A DNA stretch of 34,856 bases, from NCBI GenBank assembly GCA_966211525.1, contig CBIHOZ010000063.1, positions 1 through 34,856 on the forward strand. Direction: 5' to 3'. This document shows positions 34,253 through 34,856 of this stretch, one piece after another (the first letter of the stretch is position 1; every line of letters begins with the position of its first letter). Both the position numbers and the translations under genes were made by a program. The stretch comes from Ohtaekwangia sp966211525. GTDB taxonomy: Bacteria > Bacteroidota > Bacteroidia > Cytophagales > Cyclobacteriaceae. The notes beneath the pieces are model-generated. The model was given only the letters and a program-made list of their open reading frames with translations, made no database searches and was not told the DNA's origin.

Positions 34253-34856
34253 ATGGAGCAAGGAAGATCAACGTCCCTGAGGCTGGGTAGCAAGGCCAAC
34301 AAATTATTACCGAGAGACATCTCGGAAAGTTTAGGAAAGTTACCGCCTCAGGCACTTGATCTGGAAGAAACCGTACTGGGTGCACTCATGCTCGAGAAGA
34401 ATGCACTCAATGCCGTGGTGGAATTTCTCAAGCCGGAACATTTCTACAAGGATGCACATAAAGAAATTTATGCAGCCATCATCGAGTTGTTCAAAGCATC
34501 CGAGCCTGTGGATATGCGTACCGTTGTACACCAGCTCCGGAAGAAAGGTAAACTTGAGATCCTGGAGGGTAACGGTGCATACTATATCGCAGAGCTTACC
34601 TCCAAAGTAAGTTCGGCTGCCAACGTAGAGTATCACGCACGTGTTATTGTCGAGATGGCGATCAAGCGCGAACTGATCCAGATCGCTTCACAGATCCAGC
34701 ACGATGCTTACGAAGACACAACCGATGTATTCCAATTACTCGATAAGACGGAGCAATCTGTTTTCGAAATCTCCGAGTCGAACCTGAAGAAGAACTACGA
34801 CAACATGCGAAACCTGATGGCACGTGCTATACAGGAATTGCAGGTGTTGAAAGAAC
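34253..34856 (+). CDS. dnaB: Replicative DNA helicase DnaB, N-terminal part (runs off the window)
   Basis: The reading frame is open from ATG 34253 to the window end (201 codons). LGKLPPQALDLEETVLGALMLEKNAL and VVEFLKPEHFYKDAHKEIYAAI are the DnaB N-terminal domain, which forms the collar of the hexamer, followed by YIAELTSKVSSAANVEYHARVI and the linker region ATLQELQ-like IQELQVL. The RecA-like motor domain lies beyond the window. DnaB unwinds the fork during replication. An inverted repeat lies just ahead of the start. Confidence 0.95.
   Translation, partial: MEQGRSTSLRLGSKANKLLPRDISESLGKLPPQALDLEETVLGALMLEKNALNAVVEFLKPEHFYKDAHKEIYAAIIELFKASEPVDMRTVVHQLRKKGKLEILEGNGAYYIAELTSKVSSAANVEYHARVIVEMAIKRELIQIASQIQHDAYEDTTDVFQLLDKTEQSVFEISESNLKKNYDNMRNLMARAIQELQVLKE

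Noticed and set aside
34340..34636. A 98-codon minus-strand frame at the window end
   Set aside because: It is antisense to the clear DnaB N-terminal domain coded on the plus strand.

Overview
The window looks like chromosomal DNA of a Bacteroidota bacterium, most likely a Cytophagales-type member. The reasons are the gene families present (M56/TonB sensor next to BlaI, FG-GAP lipoprotein with a haem motif, DUF4159, DUF1684, a small Hc1-type histone H1, a biotin carboxylase of about 500 residues, many short lipoproteins with SC or AC lipoboxes), the lack of obvious Shine-Dalgarno sequences, and a few TAnnTTTG-like -7 boxes. Base composition is moderate, with frequent TATA words and ATA codons. 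No rRNA, tRNA, integrase, transposase or CRISPR array was seen.

Layout. 1-4.4 kb (minus strand): a heptamer repeat, a BlaI-M56 sensor pair with a candidate operator, and an operon of a DUF4159 protein and a haem-motif FG-GAP lipoprotein. 4.5-9.2 kb (plus): an unknown lipoprotein, a very large ABCG-like transporter and a His-rich lipoprotein, two of them closed by clear terminators. 9.3-12.9 kb: L-serine dehydratase beta subunit, TolC-type channel and membrane-fusion adaptor in one tight operon. 13.0-17.6 kb: inorganic pyrophosphatase and four glycosyltransferase-like genes, a probable surface-glycan locus. 17.7-20.1 kb: two tandem paralogous lipoproteins predicted to be six-bladed beta-propellers. 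20.2-24.6 kb (minus): CPBP protease, Maf pyrophosphatase, a DUF1015 gene broken by a frameshift, and a biotin carboxylase. 24.8-26.4 kb (plus): an AOS-family PLP acyltransferase and a 59-residue histone H1-like protein. 26.5-26.9 kb: a non-coding array of about 102-bp repeats, three direct copies and one inverted. 26.9-30.1 kb (minus): operon of FAH-family hydrolase, M23 peptidase and a BCP peroxiredoxin with a histone-H1-like Lys/Ala tail. 30.2-34.0 kb: M48 lipoprotein peptidase, DUF1684 protein, DEDDh exonuclease and Mpl ligase. The window ends inside dnaB.

Most genes are housekeeping or envelope functions (peptidoglycan recycling, cell-wall peptidases, lipoproteins, glycans, efflux). The least ordinary features are the H1-like tail on the peroxiredoxin close to a true H1-like gene, the repeat array between those two genes, the heptamer arrays placed directly after two stop codons, a perfect terminator-like hairpin inside signal-peptide codons, the DUF1015 frameshift at a TATA word, and the twin propeller lipoproteins. 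I saw no clear anti-phage or other wholly new multi-gene system.
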